Shown piece after piece: positions 9,451-18,710 of a stretch of 64,000 nt of DNA (position 1 is its first letter; the number at the start of each line of letters is the position of its first letter). Where the stretch lies: positions 4,774,001 to 4,838,000 of the forward strand of contig OW818689.1 in NCBI GenBank assembly GCA_942493325.1. Reading direction: 5' to 3'. The notes beneath the pieces are model-generated. The model was given only the letters and a program-made list of their open reading frames with translations, had not been told where the DNA came from and did no database searches. The translations under genes were made by a program, and so were the position numbers. The DNA comes from JAAFHB01 sp942493325 (GTDB lineage Bacteria; Bacteroidota; Bacteroidia; Bacteroidales; Prolixibacteraceae).

Positions 9451-9729
9451 AGCTGACGGGCGTGTTATTCGCTCTAATTCATATAATTCGTAATTCAGTA
9501 ACGCCAAAGCCTGGTATGAATTCGCGCTATCCCGAAGGGATCCGTCAGCTGACGGATGACCCCGGGTAAGCAATTCCGGATCTTAAATTAATTTATTGAA
9601 ATCGAGCCTATTCGGAATCGCGCCACCCGGGGTAAGAGCGAACAACAAAAATGCGGCGCAACTATTCCCTGAATTGAAAATCAAAAGTTCTGTGCGCCGC
9701 AAATTCCAGGGTGGATCGGGCGAAAGGGA
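9451..9729. repeat. Structured intergenic repeat, copy 2
   Basis: Second copy of the repeat, in the same orientation as 8843-9100. It starts with the same agctgacgggcgtgttattc and keeps all three palindromic parts. Base changes tend to preserve pairing (for example GCGGCGCA with TGCGCCGC near the end). A 10-base insertion (catataattc) follows the first 30 bases. Confidence 0.8.
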
Positions 9730-9798
9730 GAAATGGCGAAAAGGCGACGGGTGAATGGGCTGTCAAGGACGAGTCAGTCAGTCATCATGTAGAGAGCC

Positions 9799-9830
9799 AT
9801 GTAGAGACGCACGGCCGTGCGTCTCTACAT
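9799..9830. repeat. 32 bp perfect palindrome
   Basis: The 32 bases are exactly self-complementary, with halves ATGTAGAGACGCACGG and CCGTGCGTCTCTACAT. A fragment (atgtagag) precedes it at 9788. GTAGAGACG-type palindromes are recurrent dispersed repeats in several bacterial genomes; here it is extra-genic and unlinked to a T-tract, so not a standard terminator. Confidence 0.85.
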
Positions 9831-10255
9831 AAGGGTTTATCTCTTTATTAGGGTACGCCCAAATTGTCACGCAAAGACCGCAAATACCGCAAAGAAAAAA
9901 TCGATAATAAGTAGTTTTTTAGAAGAGAGTGGGAATCCCGGGTATGGCTTATTATGAGTTCCTGCCACACGAAAATCAGTTAAAAACTATTCGCTTTCTG
10001 CCGCAATTAGCTGTAAATTAAACCTGTTTTTTCTTTAAAAAAGGATTGAATATTTTGGTATTTTTGAAATATTATTTTTAACTTTATTAGGACTGGAGTA
10101 AAATTATTATCCCCCGGTTGCGACTGAGAAAACTGCGCAAATAACCATCAATCAACCATTAAATCTTTGTTTGGTATCAGCCCCGTCAACTCTCTGCAAA
10201 ATTTACAAATAAAGGTTTATGATTAAGTGAAAAATAGTGTTTTATATCTAAAGCC

Positions 10256-13147
10256 ATGAAGAATAAAAAATTTCTGATCTTATTACAAGCTGTAATTTTT
10301 GTTGTTTTATTTCTGAATTTTTGTGTGGCCCAATCCCCCGCAATAAATGTCAGGATGGATGAAACTGCTGATCCCGACACAACTAATCGTATAAACGGAG
10401 AGTTTGACATTCCGGAATTACAAATAACTCCTTCTCCGGAATCAATGCAGCAATATACTTTTTCGGATTCGGAGAGGATTATTGATTATGATGTTTCACC
10501 TGCCGGGATGAATGTTGCCACTCTTGTCGCAGAAAAAAACGGAATTTGCTTTATTAAATTCTGGAAGGCTGGAGAAAAAGAAATCTCACAAAGTTTCGCA
10601 TTACCGGATGGACTGGTTGCCAAAGCCATTACCTGGCATCCAAACGCAAATGCTCTTTTTGTGATGGGGGTAAAAGACTCCAAATATCAAATTTTTAAGA
10701 TAAAAACAGGTGAAAAGAAGTTGATTTGTAAAAGTATTTATTCGTCACCCAATCAATTACGAAGGCTTGTTGTTTGCCCAAGGCCATTTATTACGGGCAA
10801 TCCATATACCATTGAATTTTATACTTATCGTCTGTTTTTTGGAATGGACAAGGGGGATAAGAGTTTTCGAATTGTTTCAATTACAGAGAACGGGAATAAA
10901 TTCTACCAGGTACTGGGGCCTGCCACGACGTTTACCAAGGCTGATACTGAAGAACCAGCACCCAGTGAAATGGAAACTGATTGGGCTTTACCTATAGCAT
11001 TTCATCCGGGTGGTCATCAGTTAATCTGGGAGGATAAGGGTAACAACTTTCATTGTGCAAGCTATAATTCAAGATATTGGGGAAAATCCAGGCCAATGGA
11101 TTTAGGGGTCAATAAAATCGGATCAATTACACCAACGCCCAATGGATTAGGATTGATTCATTGGCAAAACGACAAACCTGGTATTGGTATTTATTTACTT
11201 GCTTCAAAAAAGGAAGAGGCACAATTACCGGAATATCAATTTATTTCCACTCCATCCTCGACTCCTGATGGAAAAGGAATTATTGGGTTGACCCGTTCGG
11301 GCAACAGGTATACGCTTAACTATTTGCCGGTAAAGGTTCCTTTGTCGGATGTCGTAAATGCATGGATGTATGCCACTTCGAAAGAAGAAACAAATCTTTT
11401 TCAGGCAAATTTTGGATTGTTTCGTCCGAACCAGGATGATCAGCTTTTTAAATTGTATGAAACTGAAAATTATTATTGCGAAGGTTATGACCGGAACTCA
11501 CCCACCCGGCCCTATCTCGTATCGACTGATATTTTCTGGGAATTATTTGGTGCAGCTTACCAGGGTATTTTCATCGTGAAAGAAAGGGATGAAGCAATGC
11601 CTGACTTCTGGAAGTTTATTGCAGCAGCTTACAATTACCTCAAAAGCGGGGATCAAAAATCTGCATGGACAGCTGTTTTTGCCACTCTTCAGGATTTTAA
11701 AGCGGGCAATCTTCAAAACCCGGAAGTTAAAAGAATCCTTGATGAACAGGATGGTATTTCAGAAATTACAAAAACCGAATACGCGTATTCCGACTTAAAG
11801 CCACGGGGTCATTATGCTTCATCACCTGACATGGAGAATTATTTCAAGGCCTTTCGCTATTTCACGACAATCTGTAAGTCAAATCAGGATGCAATAAACG
11901 ATCTTAATTTATTGCCGTTCGAAGTCAGGGCGCAGGCAGAGAAATGGATTGAAAATTACTCCGGATTTATTTCTCCTTCAAGATCTCCGTTGGTATGGGA
12001 TACTAAAAAAGTTCCGGTTCCGGAATATTGCCTTTATCCTCAGAACGAGTTAACCGTATTTCCCTTATCGTGGGGTTTTGATAACGAGGTGCTTTACTCT
12101 ACCGTTTTTCATCCACTCGTACCTGCAAACTACCAGTTACCCGGAAGATTGCTTCCATCCGGATTGGATCTTGCCACTGTTTTGGGCAATGGTCTTGCTG
12201 AAAAATTGCTTGAATCAGATTTTGCAAAATATCCGAATTTGAAAAGGGTAATCACTAGCCTGAAGAAAAATTACAAGGAAAATAACCAGCCATCGGGCCA
12301 TTTGAATAATTTGTACGGCAACTGGATGGATGCGATAGCCGTTCAATGGGCTGATACCGTTAAGTCAACAAGCGGATTAATAGACAATAATATTTGGCAG
12401 GCGAAACGTTTGCAGACAGGTCTTGCAACCTGGGCAACCTTGAGGCACGCTACGGTTCTTGTAAATGAAAGAACAGCGGCGGAGTGCGGGGAAGGCGGTT
12501 TTGAAGAGATTTTGATGAGAGCTCCAAGAGGTTATGTAGAACCCGATCCCGATACATTTGGAGCCATCGCTGAATTATTCGAGACTGCCATTCAATATGT
12601 TTCTAAAACTATAGCGGATAAATCGGATTTTAGCGATTCTGAGAATGCTGCGAAAATCTCATTGTATGATGGAATAATCAGCCGATTGAAGGAAGTTGCC
12701 AAAGAAGCGCATTCATTTCAGTCAATGGCTGAAAAAGAAAGAAGAGGCGAAGTTTTAAGCGACGAAGAAAATTCAGAAATTCTTTTTATTGCCGGTGTTG
12801 CTGAGCATAACTTCCTTGTTTTTAACAGTCTGTCTAACAAGGATTATGCACTTTCCAATCCTGATCCCATTGCCAAGATTGCTGACGTGGCGGGTGGAGG
12901 CGAATATCATTTGCCTTATTTAATGGCTGCAGTCGGAAATACAATGGAGTGGAATCAAATTGTACCTTTTTATGGTCGACGCCAGATTGTAAAGGGTTCT
13001 GTTTATTCGTATTACGAATTTGAATCGAAACAACTTTTAAATGACAAGGAATGGCAGGAGAAAGCGAAATTGCAGGAATTTTTACCATGGATAAAACCGT
13101 TTATTACCATTCAAAATACCGGGGGTATGGCAAAAACCTTGTATTAA
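10256..13147 (+). CDS. DUF3160 family secreted protein
   Basis: A 963-residue exported protein. MKNKKFLILLQAVIFVVLFLNFCVAQ is a Sec signal peptide. Residues about 70-380 look like a beta-propeller (SERIIDYDVSPAGMNVATLV, ITWHPNANALFVMGV, SSTPDGKGIIGLTRSGNRYTL). The remainder matches the DUF3160 pattern: LLPFEVRAQAEKWIENYS, NLYGNWMDAIAVQW, NIWQAKRLQTGLATWATLRHATVL, and RGYVEPDPDTFGAIAELFE. The biochemical role of DUF3160 is not known. The gene overlaps the CapA-like gene by about 60 bases, implying co-transcription and possibly coupled translation. Length is above that of many DUF3160 proteins because of the N-terminal propeller. Confidence 0.8.
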   Translation: MKNKKFLILLQAVIFVVLFLNFCVAQSPAINVRMDETADPDTTNRINGEFDIPELQITPSPESMQQYTFSDSERIIDYDVSPAGMNVATLVAEKNGICFIKFWKAGEKEISQSFALPDGLVAKAITWHPNANALFVMGVKDSKYQIFKIKTGEKKLICKSIYSSPNQLRRLVVCPRPFITGNPYTIEFYTYRLFFGMDKGDKSFRIVSITENGNKFYQVLGPATTFTKADTEEPAPSEMETDWALPIAFHPGGHQLIWEDKGNNFHCASYNSRYWGKSRPMDLGVNKIGSITPTPNGLGLIHWQNDKPGIGIYLLASKKEEAQLPEYQFISTPSSTPDGKGIIGLTRSGNRYTLNYLPVKVPLSDVVNAWMYATSKEETNLFQANFGLFRPNQDDQLFKLYETENYYCEGYDRNSPTRPYLVSTDIFWELFGAAYQGIFIVKERDEAMPDFWKFIAAAYNYLKSGDQKSAWTAVFATLQDFKAGNLQNPEVKRILDEQDGISEITKTEYAYSDLKPRGHYASSPDMENYFKAFRYFTTICKSNQDAINDLNLLPFEVRAQAEKWIENYSGFISPSRSPLVWDTKKVPVPEYCLYPQNELTVFPLSWGFDNEVLYSTVFHPLVPANYQLPGRLLPSGLDLATVLGNGLAEKLLESDFAKYPNLKRVITSLKKNYKENNQPSGHLNNLYGNWMDAIAVQWADTVKSTSGLIDNNIWQAKRLQTGLATWATLRHATVLVNERTAAECGEGGFEEILMRAPRGYVEPDPDTFGAIAELFETAIQYVSKTIADKSDFSDSENAAKISLYDGIISRLKEVAKEAHSFQSMAEKERRGEVLSDEENSEILFIAGVAEHNFLVFNSLSNKDYALSNPDPIAKIADVAGGGEYHLPYLMAAVGNTMEWNQIVPFYGRRQIVKGSVYSYYEFESKQLLNDKEWQEKAKLQEFLPWIKPFITIQNTGGMAKTLY

Positions 13148-14547
13148 TCTTTCTTGCTTATTGTTTATTGTTCCTTTGTAACAAAGCCCACGCACAAATA
13201 AAGATTCTGTTTGTCGGCGATATTTTGCTTTCCCGGAATGTAAATGCTGAGATTCAATCCAGGCATACATTCCCGTGGGAAAGGTTAAAATCTCATTTTC
13301 AGACGGCTGATCTTGTTGTCGGTAATCTGGAGGGGGCGGTGGGAGAAAATCCGGAACAAAAAATTTCAGCGGGAGAATCACCTGTATTTAGTATCGATAG
13401 TTCATCGGTTAATTTGCTGACTCAGGCAGGGTTTAATATAATAACTGTTGAAAATAACCATAGCCTGGACCTGGGAACAGCTGGAAAACTAAATACTATA
13501 AAATCACTGCAAAAACAGAGTATCACACCCGTTTCATATGAAAATTCCCCCTGGTTTTTCACGATAAAAGATACGGTAATTGCACTAATCGCGCTAAATA
13601 TTGTTCCTGACAGAGATAGTCACAAGATCCGGATTCCATCAATTGAAACCCAACAGAAACTGAGATTGGCCAGAAGTATGGCGAATATTGTCATTGTATC
13701 CATACATTGGGGAAGTGAATTGCTCGCCTGGCCGGACAGAACACAACGGGAAACTGCCGGCTGGCTGATTAAAAACGGAGCTGATGTGATTATTGGAAGT
13801 CACCCGCATGTTATTCAAAAACCTGAAATCATTGAGGGAAAACCTGTGTTTTTCTCACTTGGCAATCACCTGTTCGATCAGAAATATCCCGAAACGAAAG
13901 AAGGGCTGATGGTTGAGATATGTATAGATAAAGGTGAATTTCAATGTGAAGGATTTACTACACATACCCAAAGGAACTCCTTTTACCCGGAAATAGTTGA
14001 GCGAATTGACTTTGGATTTAAACCTGTCAAAATGGTAAACGGCGGGTTCCGGATAAACAATTATTTGCTCAAACCCATGTCTGTTGAGGATGACGCCGGT
14101 AATAAAATTGTGTTTAAGGCTTATGAAAACAACCGGTTGATGTGGGAAACGCACCCAATCCCGGTTATTTCAATTGAAAGCGCGCAATTCGGCAAGGAAG
14201 GAGATCTGTTGTTTTTACTTGAGAAACATTATTCAAGACTCGATAAGGAAATTAATCTACGGCCGTATGTTTACAGTGTTGACAATAACGGCATCTATGC
14301 CCGGTGGAGAGGCTCAGCACTGGCATGGCCAGTCCTGGATGCTAAACTATCACCACTTGACCACAAAACACTGTGTGTTCTTCACAGGGGAGATTCATTT
14401 ATAAAATTAGACAGCGCAAACTCAGGCAAACGTATCGCAGCATATACGTGGAATGGATTTGGTTTTACCGGGCTCGATAATCCGGCAGTTTGCAAAAGTT
14501 GTGAGACCATGTTTGAGGAATCACCTAATCCGTTTTGGTCACACTAA
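13087..14547 (+). CDS. CapA family protein (poly-gamma-glutamate capsule synthesis-like)
   Basis: A 486-residue exported protein with a CapA-type calcineurin-like domain at about residues 38-290. Visible metal/phosphoester-type motifs are ILFVGDILLSRNV, VVGNLEGAVG, TVENNHSLDLG, VSIHWGSELLAWP, IIGSHPHVIQ and FFSLGNHLFDQ. CapA proteins take part in gamma-polyglutamate or related surface-polymer metabolism; the exact activity here is unknown. The ATG at 13087 precedes YYHSKYRGYGKNLVLIFLAYCLLFLCNKAHAQ, a membrane/signal segment. It lies inside the end of the DUF3160 gene in another frame. The final ~190 residues resemble a beta-propeller-like module and include LYIYG-like repeats; I cannot assign them. 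An upstream start at 13051 is possible but would only add to the overlap. Confidence 0.8.
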   Translation: MDKTVYYHSKYRGYGKNLVLIFLAYCLLFLCNKAHAQIKILFVGDILLSRNVNAEIQSRHTFPWERLKSHFQTADLVVGNLEGAVGENPEQKISAGESPVFSIDSSSVNLLTQAGFNIITVENNHSLDLGTAGKLNTIKSLQKQSITPVSYENSPWFFTIKDTVIALIALNIVPDRDSHKIRIPSIETQQKLRLARSMANIVIVSIHWGSELLAWPDRTQRETAGWLIKNGADVIIGSHPHVIQKPEIIEGKPVFFSLGNHLFDQKYPETKEGLMVEICIDKGEFQCEGFTTHTQRNSFYPEIVERIDFGFKPVKMVNGGFRINNYLLKPMSVEDDAGNKIVFKAYENNRLMWETHPIPVISIESAQFGKEGDLLFLLEKHYSRLDKEINLRPYVYSVDNNGIYARWRGSALAWPVLDAKLSPLDHKTLCVLHRGDSFIKLDSANSGKRIAAYTWNGFGFTGLDNPAVCKSCETMFEESPNPFWSH

Positions 14548-14674
14548 CCAGCTTCACATTTCTTCGGAAAATTCTTTTTCACTCAGAAAGATATCACCTC
14601 TTATTTCATATCCCGGCTAAGATACGTCGCAATCAATGCATCGTCTTGAATATCATTATTATACAAGCCAGAGG

Positions 14675-14703
14675 TTGATTCTGCAAAAGAAAGGTTACCT
14701 TTG
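14675..14703 (+). promoter_or_regulatory. Promoter with TTG and TACCTTTG boxes for DEAD-box helicase
   Basis: TTG at 14675-14677 and TACCTTTG at 14696-14703 are 18 bases apart, close to the phylum's usual spacing. The -7 box overlaps the GTG at 14703, which rules that codon out as start and supports the ATG at 14727. Confidence 0.65.
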
Positions 14704-14726
14704 TGCCGAAATTAATAGGATTGAGA

Positions 14727-16055
14727 ATGACGACATTTGAAGGATTTGGGATTGGTAAGTCTGTTTTAAAGGCATTGGCAGAGATTGGATTTACGACGCC
14801 TACCCCAATTCAGGAACAGGCCATACCCGTGATTAAATCGGGAAAGGATGTTTTAGGGATTGCCCAGACCGGAACCGGCAAAACAGCTGCCTATGTCATT
14901 CCGTTATTAATGAAACTGGTAAAAGCCGAAGGAAAAGATCCCCGGGCCATAATACTGGTACCTACCCGCGAACTGGCTATCCAGGTAGGCGAAGATATTG
15001 CTGAATTGTCGCAGTTTACTGATATCCGGCATGCCGCAGTTTATGGCGGTATTGGATGGACCAAACATGCCGCACTGCTCGAACCCGGTGTTGATATTCT
15101 TGTGGCTACTCCCGGTCGTCTGTGGGAACTTTACCGCGCAGGGGCCTTTGGCATGAAAAGCATAAAAACACTTGTTGTTGATGAAGCCGACCGGATGCTT
15201 GATATGGGATTTATGCCTCAACTGAATAAATTATTTGAGGTGATACCCCCAAGACGGCAAAATCTCCTTTTCTCCGCCACTTTCTCCGAAAGTATCGAAT
15301 TAATGAGTAACGAATTTCTCGCTTTTCCCGAACGTGTAGAGGTAGCTCCCTCGGCCACGCCTGTTGATAAAGTGAAACAATATTTTTACCGTGTCCCCAA
15401 TTTCAGGACGAAACTGAATTTTGTAAGTTTCCTGCTGCTTAACGAGGAGGAATTCAAAAGAGTGATCATATTCTGCCGGACCAAGGAAAATGCTGAAGAT
15501 GTTTATAAAGTTGTGAGCCGCCGCACAGAAGGGGAGGTTCGTATTCTCCATTCAAATAAAGCGCAGAGTTCGCGTATCAATGCCATCGATGCCTTTAAAT
15601 CGGGTAATGTACGGGTGCTGGTTTCAACCGATGTGTCGGCACGTGGAATTGATGTAACTGAAATATCACACGTGATTAATTTTGATCTCCCACCCCGGTA
15701 TGAGGATTACATTCATAGGATTGGCAGAACTGCCCGTGCAAATACCGACGGAGTTGCCATCTCCTTTATCGGACCTGAGGAAGATTTTCATCTCGAAAAT
15801 ATTGAGAAACTGATCAGGATGAAAATTGAGGAATTGCCCTTTCCCGAAAATATTGATGTTGTTCCGCTGAGTCGTCCCGAAAAGCAAAGTATTGACCGTG
15901 AAATTGACCGCCAGAAGCGATTGGCCGACCCCGGGTTCAAGGGCGCATTTCATGAAAAAAAATCCAGGCACCCCAAAGGTAGTAGCCCATTTAGTTTTAA
16001 TCCCAAAAGCAGTCAGACCCGCGAGACAAAGTTCAAGGCACGAAGAAAAAAATAA
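14727..16055 (+). CDS. DEAD-box ATP-dependent RNA helicase (RhlE-like)
   Basis: A 442-residue cytoplasmic RNA helicase that remodels RNA structure with ATP. Motifs in order: the Q motif in FTTPTPIQEQAIP, motif I AQTGTGKT, Ia PTREL, DEAD, SAT, the RGIDV segment, and HRIGRTAR. The C-terminus is basic (RETKFKARRKK), typical of RhlE/CsdA relatives in Bacteroidota and suited to RNA binding. The ATG is chosen because a promoter -7 box covers the upstream GTG. The gene stands alone, converging on pdxH. Confidence 0.93.
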   Translation: MTTFEGFGIGKSVLKALAEIGFTTPTPIQEQAIPVIKSGKDVLGIAQTGTGKTAAYVIPLLMKLVKAEGKDPRAIILVPTRELAIQVGEDIAELSQFTDIRHAAVYGGIGWTKHAALLEPGVDILVATPGRLWELYRAGAFGMKSIKTLVVDEADRMLDMGFMPQLNKLFEVIPPRRQNLLFSATFSESIELMSNEFLAFPERVEVAPSATPVDKVKQYFYRVPNFRTKLNFVSFLLLNEEEFKRVIIFCRTKENAEDVYKVVSRRTEGEVRILHSNKAQSSRINAIDAFKSGNVRVLVSTDVSARGIDVTEISHVINFDLPPRYEDYIHRIGRTARANTDGVAISFIGPEEDFHLENIEKLIRMKIEELPFPENIDVVPLSRPEKQSIDREIDRQKRLADPGFKGAFHEKKSRHPKGSSPFSFNPKSSQTRETKFKARRKK

Positions 16056-16076
16056 TGGTATTACCTCAATACAATA

Positions 16077-16712
16077 TCAGGGTGCAAGTCTTGAAATAAT
16101 CCAGTCTGATTCTTCTTTAGTATATAAAATTCTGTCGTGCAGCCTGTTCGAACGACCCTGCCAGAATTCAATCCGGTAAGGCGTGACCATATATCCGCCC
16201 CAGAAGGAAGGTCGGGTAACATTATTATTCCTGGATTCGTTCTGCTGCGCATCCCTGAGTTTCTCAAGATATTCACGTCCCGGGATAACCTTGCTTTGAT
16301 TTGAAATAACTGCACTCACCTGGCTCTCGAAAGGCCTGCTGTTAAAATATTCTTCTGAAATAAGCTCCGGAGTTTTTACGGCTTTTCCCTCGATTCTGAC
16401 CTGTCGTTCAAGTTCAGGCCAATGAAATAACAATGCAACGGAATTATTTGATGCAATTTCCTGTCCTTTACGGCTTGAATAATTTGTGAAAAACCCAAAT
16501 CCATCGTCCGAAAAAATTTTTAAAAGGACGATTCTTGCTGAAGGTATTCCATCGGTGGTGGCAGTTGCAAGCACCATTGCCGTGGGGTCACTGATCTTTG
16601 CTTCAATGGCTTCGTTGAGCCATAATCCAAACTGCTCCAGCGGATCGTGGCTGACCCGATTTTCATCCAGTTCTTCAAGTATATAGTCTCTTCGGATATC
16701 TGATAAATTCAT
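16077..16712 (-). CDS. pdxH: Pyridoxamine 5'-phosphate oxidase
   Basis: A 211-residue FMN enzyme that oxidises pyridoxine 5'-phosphate or pyridoxamine 5'-phosphate to pyridoxal 5'-phosphate. Family features are the N-terminal MNLSDIRRDY, the FMN-binding segments PSARIVLLKIF and FFTNYSSRKGQ, LLFHWPELERQVRIEG, and the C-terminal WGGYMVTPYRIEFWQGRSNRLHDRILY...WIISRLAP, which is diagnostic for PdxH. Length is normal for the family. It is divergent from the coiled-coil protein gene. Confidence 0.96.
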   Translation of the reverse strand: MNLSDIRRDYILEELDENRVSHDPLEQFGLWLNEAIEAKISDPTAMVLATATTDGIPSARIVLLKIFSDDGFGFFTNYSSRKGQEIASNNSVALLFHWPELERQVRIEGKAVKTPELISEEYFNSRPFESQVSAVISNQSKVIPGREYLEKLRDAQQNESRNNNVTRPSFWGGYMVTPYRIEFWQGRSNRLHDRILYTKEESDWIISRLAP

Positions 16713-16830
16713 ACTGATAATTTTGAAATTTAACGATCTGCGGCGCCTTATTGTTTAATCTTTAAACTCAAAATACAGCCACTCACATTGAAAGTGCCTG
16801 CAATGTTTGACTGACCGGAGTGCCTTCCTT

Positions 16831-16860
16831 TTGATAAGCAACAAATTATCTCTACCTTTG
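16831..16860 (+). promoter_or_regulatory. Promoter (TTG...TACCTTTG) for coiled-coil membrane protein gene
   Basis: TTG at 16831-16833 and TACCTTTG at 16853-16860 are 19 bases apart, the canonical spacing for the phylum's main sigma factor. The start ATG lies 36 bases downstream. Confidence 0.65.
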
Positions 16861-16895
16861 CCTTATAGATTCGTGCATTTTGAAGTATATTTGAT

Positions 16896-17789
16896 ATGGA
16901 AGACCAAAAAATAAAATCGTCGAAAGACAAGCGGAATAACCTGATTGTTATTGTTTTATCCTTATTGCTTATAATTCTCGCCAGCCTTTATTTCTGGCAG
17001 GGAAGTTCGTATCGGACCGATGCGAAATTAATCAGGGCTGAAAAGGATTCTATTGCCTCTGAACTGACAAAAATGGCTACAGGCTATGATTCACTGCGTT
17101 CAGAAAACGATTCCCTGAATCAGACCATCAGTTTTGCCCAGATAAAGGTTAAGGACCTGTTATCGGAAGTTGAGCAGGTTAAAAATGTGAGTTATTCGCA
17201 GATTACAAAATACAGGCAGGAAGTTACGACTTTGCGTGATATCATGCGTAATTACATTGTCCAGATCGACAGCCTCAATCTGAAAAATCAACGCCTGATG
17301 GCTGAAAATACTACTGTTAAACAGGAAGTTACTGAAGTAAGGTCGGTTAACCAGCAACTGGAGGAGCAGAAGAAAAAACTGGAACAGACCGTTAACCTGG
17401 CTTCGCAACTTGAAGCTGTGGGGCTTAACGCGATGGGTATTACGGCAAAAGGCAAGGAACAGGTAAAAGCCGGCAAAATCGAACAAGTAAAAATTGATTT
17501 CATATTAAGCAAAAACCTGACTGCCAAACGGGGAGTTAAAGACATTTATGTAAGAATTCAACGTCCCGACCAGATTCTTCTGATGAAAAGTGATAAAGAC
17601 CTCTTCAATTTCGAAGACCTGAAAATTCCTTATTCTGCCACCCGTGAAGTGGAGTATGAAGGTAATGAGCTTCCTGTCAGTATTTACTGGGACAATACGG
17701 GTGAATCGCCGCTGATTCCCGGAAAATATACTGTCGACGTGTTTGCAGACGGACGAAATATCGGAACCACTATTTTCGAGGTTAAATAA
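16896..17789 (+). CDS. Single-pass membrane protein with periplasmic coiled coil
   Basis: A 297-residue protein I cannot name. A basic N-terminus (KIKSSKDKRNN) is followed by one transmembrane helix, LIVIVLSLLLIILASLYFW, suggesting the bulk is outside the cytoplasm. Residues about 40-165 form a long coiled coil (SLRSENDSLNQTISFAQIKVK, VRSVNQQLEEQKKKLEQTV). The last ~100 residues (RGVKDIYVRIQRPDQILL...IPGKYTVDVFADGRNIGTTIFEVK) look like a beta-sandwich. This arrangement recurs in Bacteroidota near pdxH-type genes, but no function is established. The methyltransferase gene follows 33 bases later and may be co-transcribed. Confidence 0.8.
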   Translation: MEDQKIKSSKDKRNNLIVIVLSLLLIILASLYFWQGSSYRTDAKLIRAEKDSIASELTKMATGYDSLRSENDSLNQTISFAQIKVKDLLSEVEQVKNVSYSQITKYRQEVTTLRDIMRNYIVQIDSLNLKNQRLMAENTTVKQEVTEVRSVNQQLEEQKKKLEQTVNLASQLEAVGLNAMGITAKGKEQVKAGKIEQVKIDFILSKNLTAKRGVKDIYVRIQRPDQILLMKSDKDLFNFEDLKIPYSATREVEYEGNELPVSIYWDNTGESPLIPGKYTVDVFADGRNIGTTIFEVK

Positions 17790-17822
17790 GACTTTTCATT
17801 CAATATTATCCATATTGCAAGG

Positions 17823-18539
17823 ATGTACCACCTTCCCGAATTGCAGAAATATCTGAATCGTATAAATGCAGGTCATTTTCTCGATGTGGCGACAGGCGAT
17901 GGGGATTTTTTGATCTACCTGCTCGATTCATTCAGTTCATTTGAATCGGCCACAGGCCTCGATATCAATCCTGAAAATCTGAAAACCGGCCAGAAAAATT
18001 TCGGGATGCAAAAAGTTGACCTTGTGCAGGGAAATGTCAGGAAACTTCCATTCGAAGATAATTATTTTGATACGATAGCTGTTTCCAATTCACTGCATCA
18101 CTTCGATCAACCCGTAAAGGCAATTCAACGCATGCTAAGGGTGCTGGTCCCCGGCGGGATGATCATTATTAACGAGATGACTAATGATCAGTTAAATGCT
18201 GCACAGCAGGCTCATTTTGAATACCATTCATTAAAGGCTGAAATTGACAGGGCAACCGGAATTTACCACCGCACAATTTATACAAAGGATGAACTACTAA
18301 GGGTGATCAGTGAGGTATTGCCTGAGCCCGCTGTTGTGGTAGTTTCGGAGGATCCCCCTTTTATTTATTCACGGGAGAAGATGTGGCAGTTTTTCCGCAA
18401 ACTGGATGATTTCGTCAGTAATGCAGCCCATCTGTCCAATGGCATTGAGTATGAAGAACGGGCTCAAAAAATAAAGGATATGATTGAAGTGCACGGATTC
18501 CAAAAACCGCCGCAGCTAGGAATTGTGGCTTATAAATAG
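17823..18539 (+). CDS. Class I SAM-dependent methyltransferase
   Basis: A 238-residue cytoplasmic methyltransferase of unknown substrate. Motif I is FLDVATGDGDF (about residues 20-30), motif II region ATGLDINPENLKTG, then DLVQGNVRKLPFEDNYFDTIAVSNSLHHF, and the post-motif strand VLVPGGMIIINEM. This is the UbiE/Methyltransf_11 pattern. The C-terminal ~80 residues vary in this family and determine the substrate. The ATG at 17823 follows the coiled-coil gene by 33 bases. A strong terminator lies 140 bases after its stop. Confidence 0.85.
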   Translation: MYHLPELQKYLNRINAGHFLDVATGDGDFLIYLLDSFSSFESATGLDINPENLKTGQKNFGMQKVDLVQGNVRKLPFEDNYFDTIAVSNSLHHFDQPVKAIQRMLRVLVPGGMIIINEMTNDQLNAAQQAHFEYHSLKAEIDRATGIYHRTIYTKDELLRVISEVLPEPAVVVVSEDPPFIYSREKMWQFFRKLDDFVSNAAHLSNGIEYEERAQKIKDMIEVHGFQKPPQLGIVAYK

Positions 18540-18678
18540 TTTAACATTCGTTTTCAGTTATTTTACAATTCTTTAACTTAAGAAATTTGGTGGGATCATT
18601 CCGGACACCTACATTTGTATTACATTTTTTTTCATAAGTTTAGGTTTAGTTAGGTTAGTTAGTTTGGTTAGTTTTAGT

Positions 18679-18710
18679 AAAAGGATGGAACCGCCCGGTT
18701 TCATCCTTTT
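18679..18710 (+). terminator. Intrinsic terminator hairpin at the group II intron insertion site
   Basis: A 14-bp stem, AAAAGGATGGAACC with GGTTTCATCCTTTT (one G-U pair), closes a 4-base gccc loop. The group II intron begins 5 bases after the descending arm, so the T-tract of the terminator is probably displaced. It likely terminated the 16896-18539 operon. Confidence 0.7.

Larger units (their letters stand above)
8698..10255. other. 1.56 kb non-coding stretch with structured repeats
   Basis: I see no convincing gene here. It holds two copies of a ~260 bp structured repeat (8843-9100, 9451-9729), a 32 bp perfect palindrome (9799-9830), a short reiteration of caatttgt/caatgtg units at 8719-8756, and several agggaataag repeats around 9350-9410. 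The last ~400 bases are A/T-rich and must carry the promoter of the DUF3160 gene, but no clear -7 box is seen. Confidence 0.7.

Noticed and set aside
14703..14726. Longer N-terminus for the DEAD-box helicase
   Set aside because: The GTG at 14703 is inside the promoter -7 box; the added residues have no family match.
17288..17545. Antisense frames inside the coiled-coil protein gene
   Set aside because: They are complement-strand shadows of a well-supported gene, with Ser/Cys/Phe bias typical of reversed coiled-coil codons.
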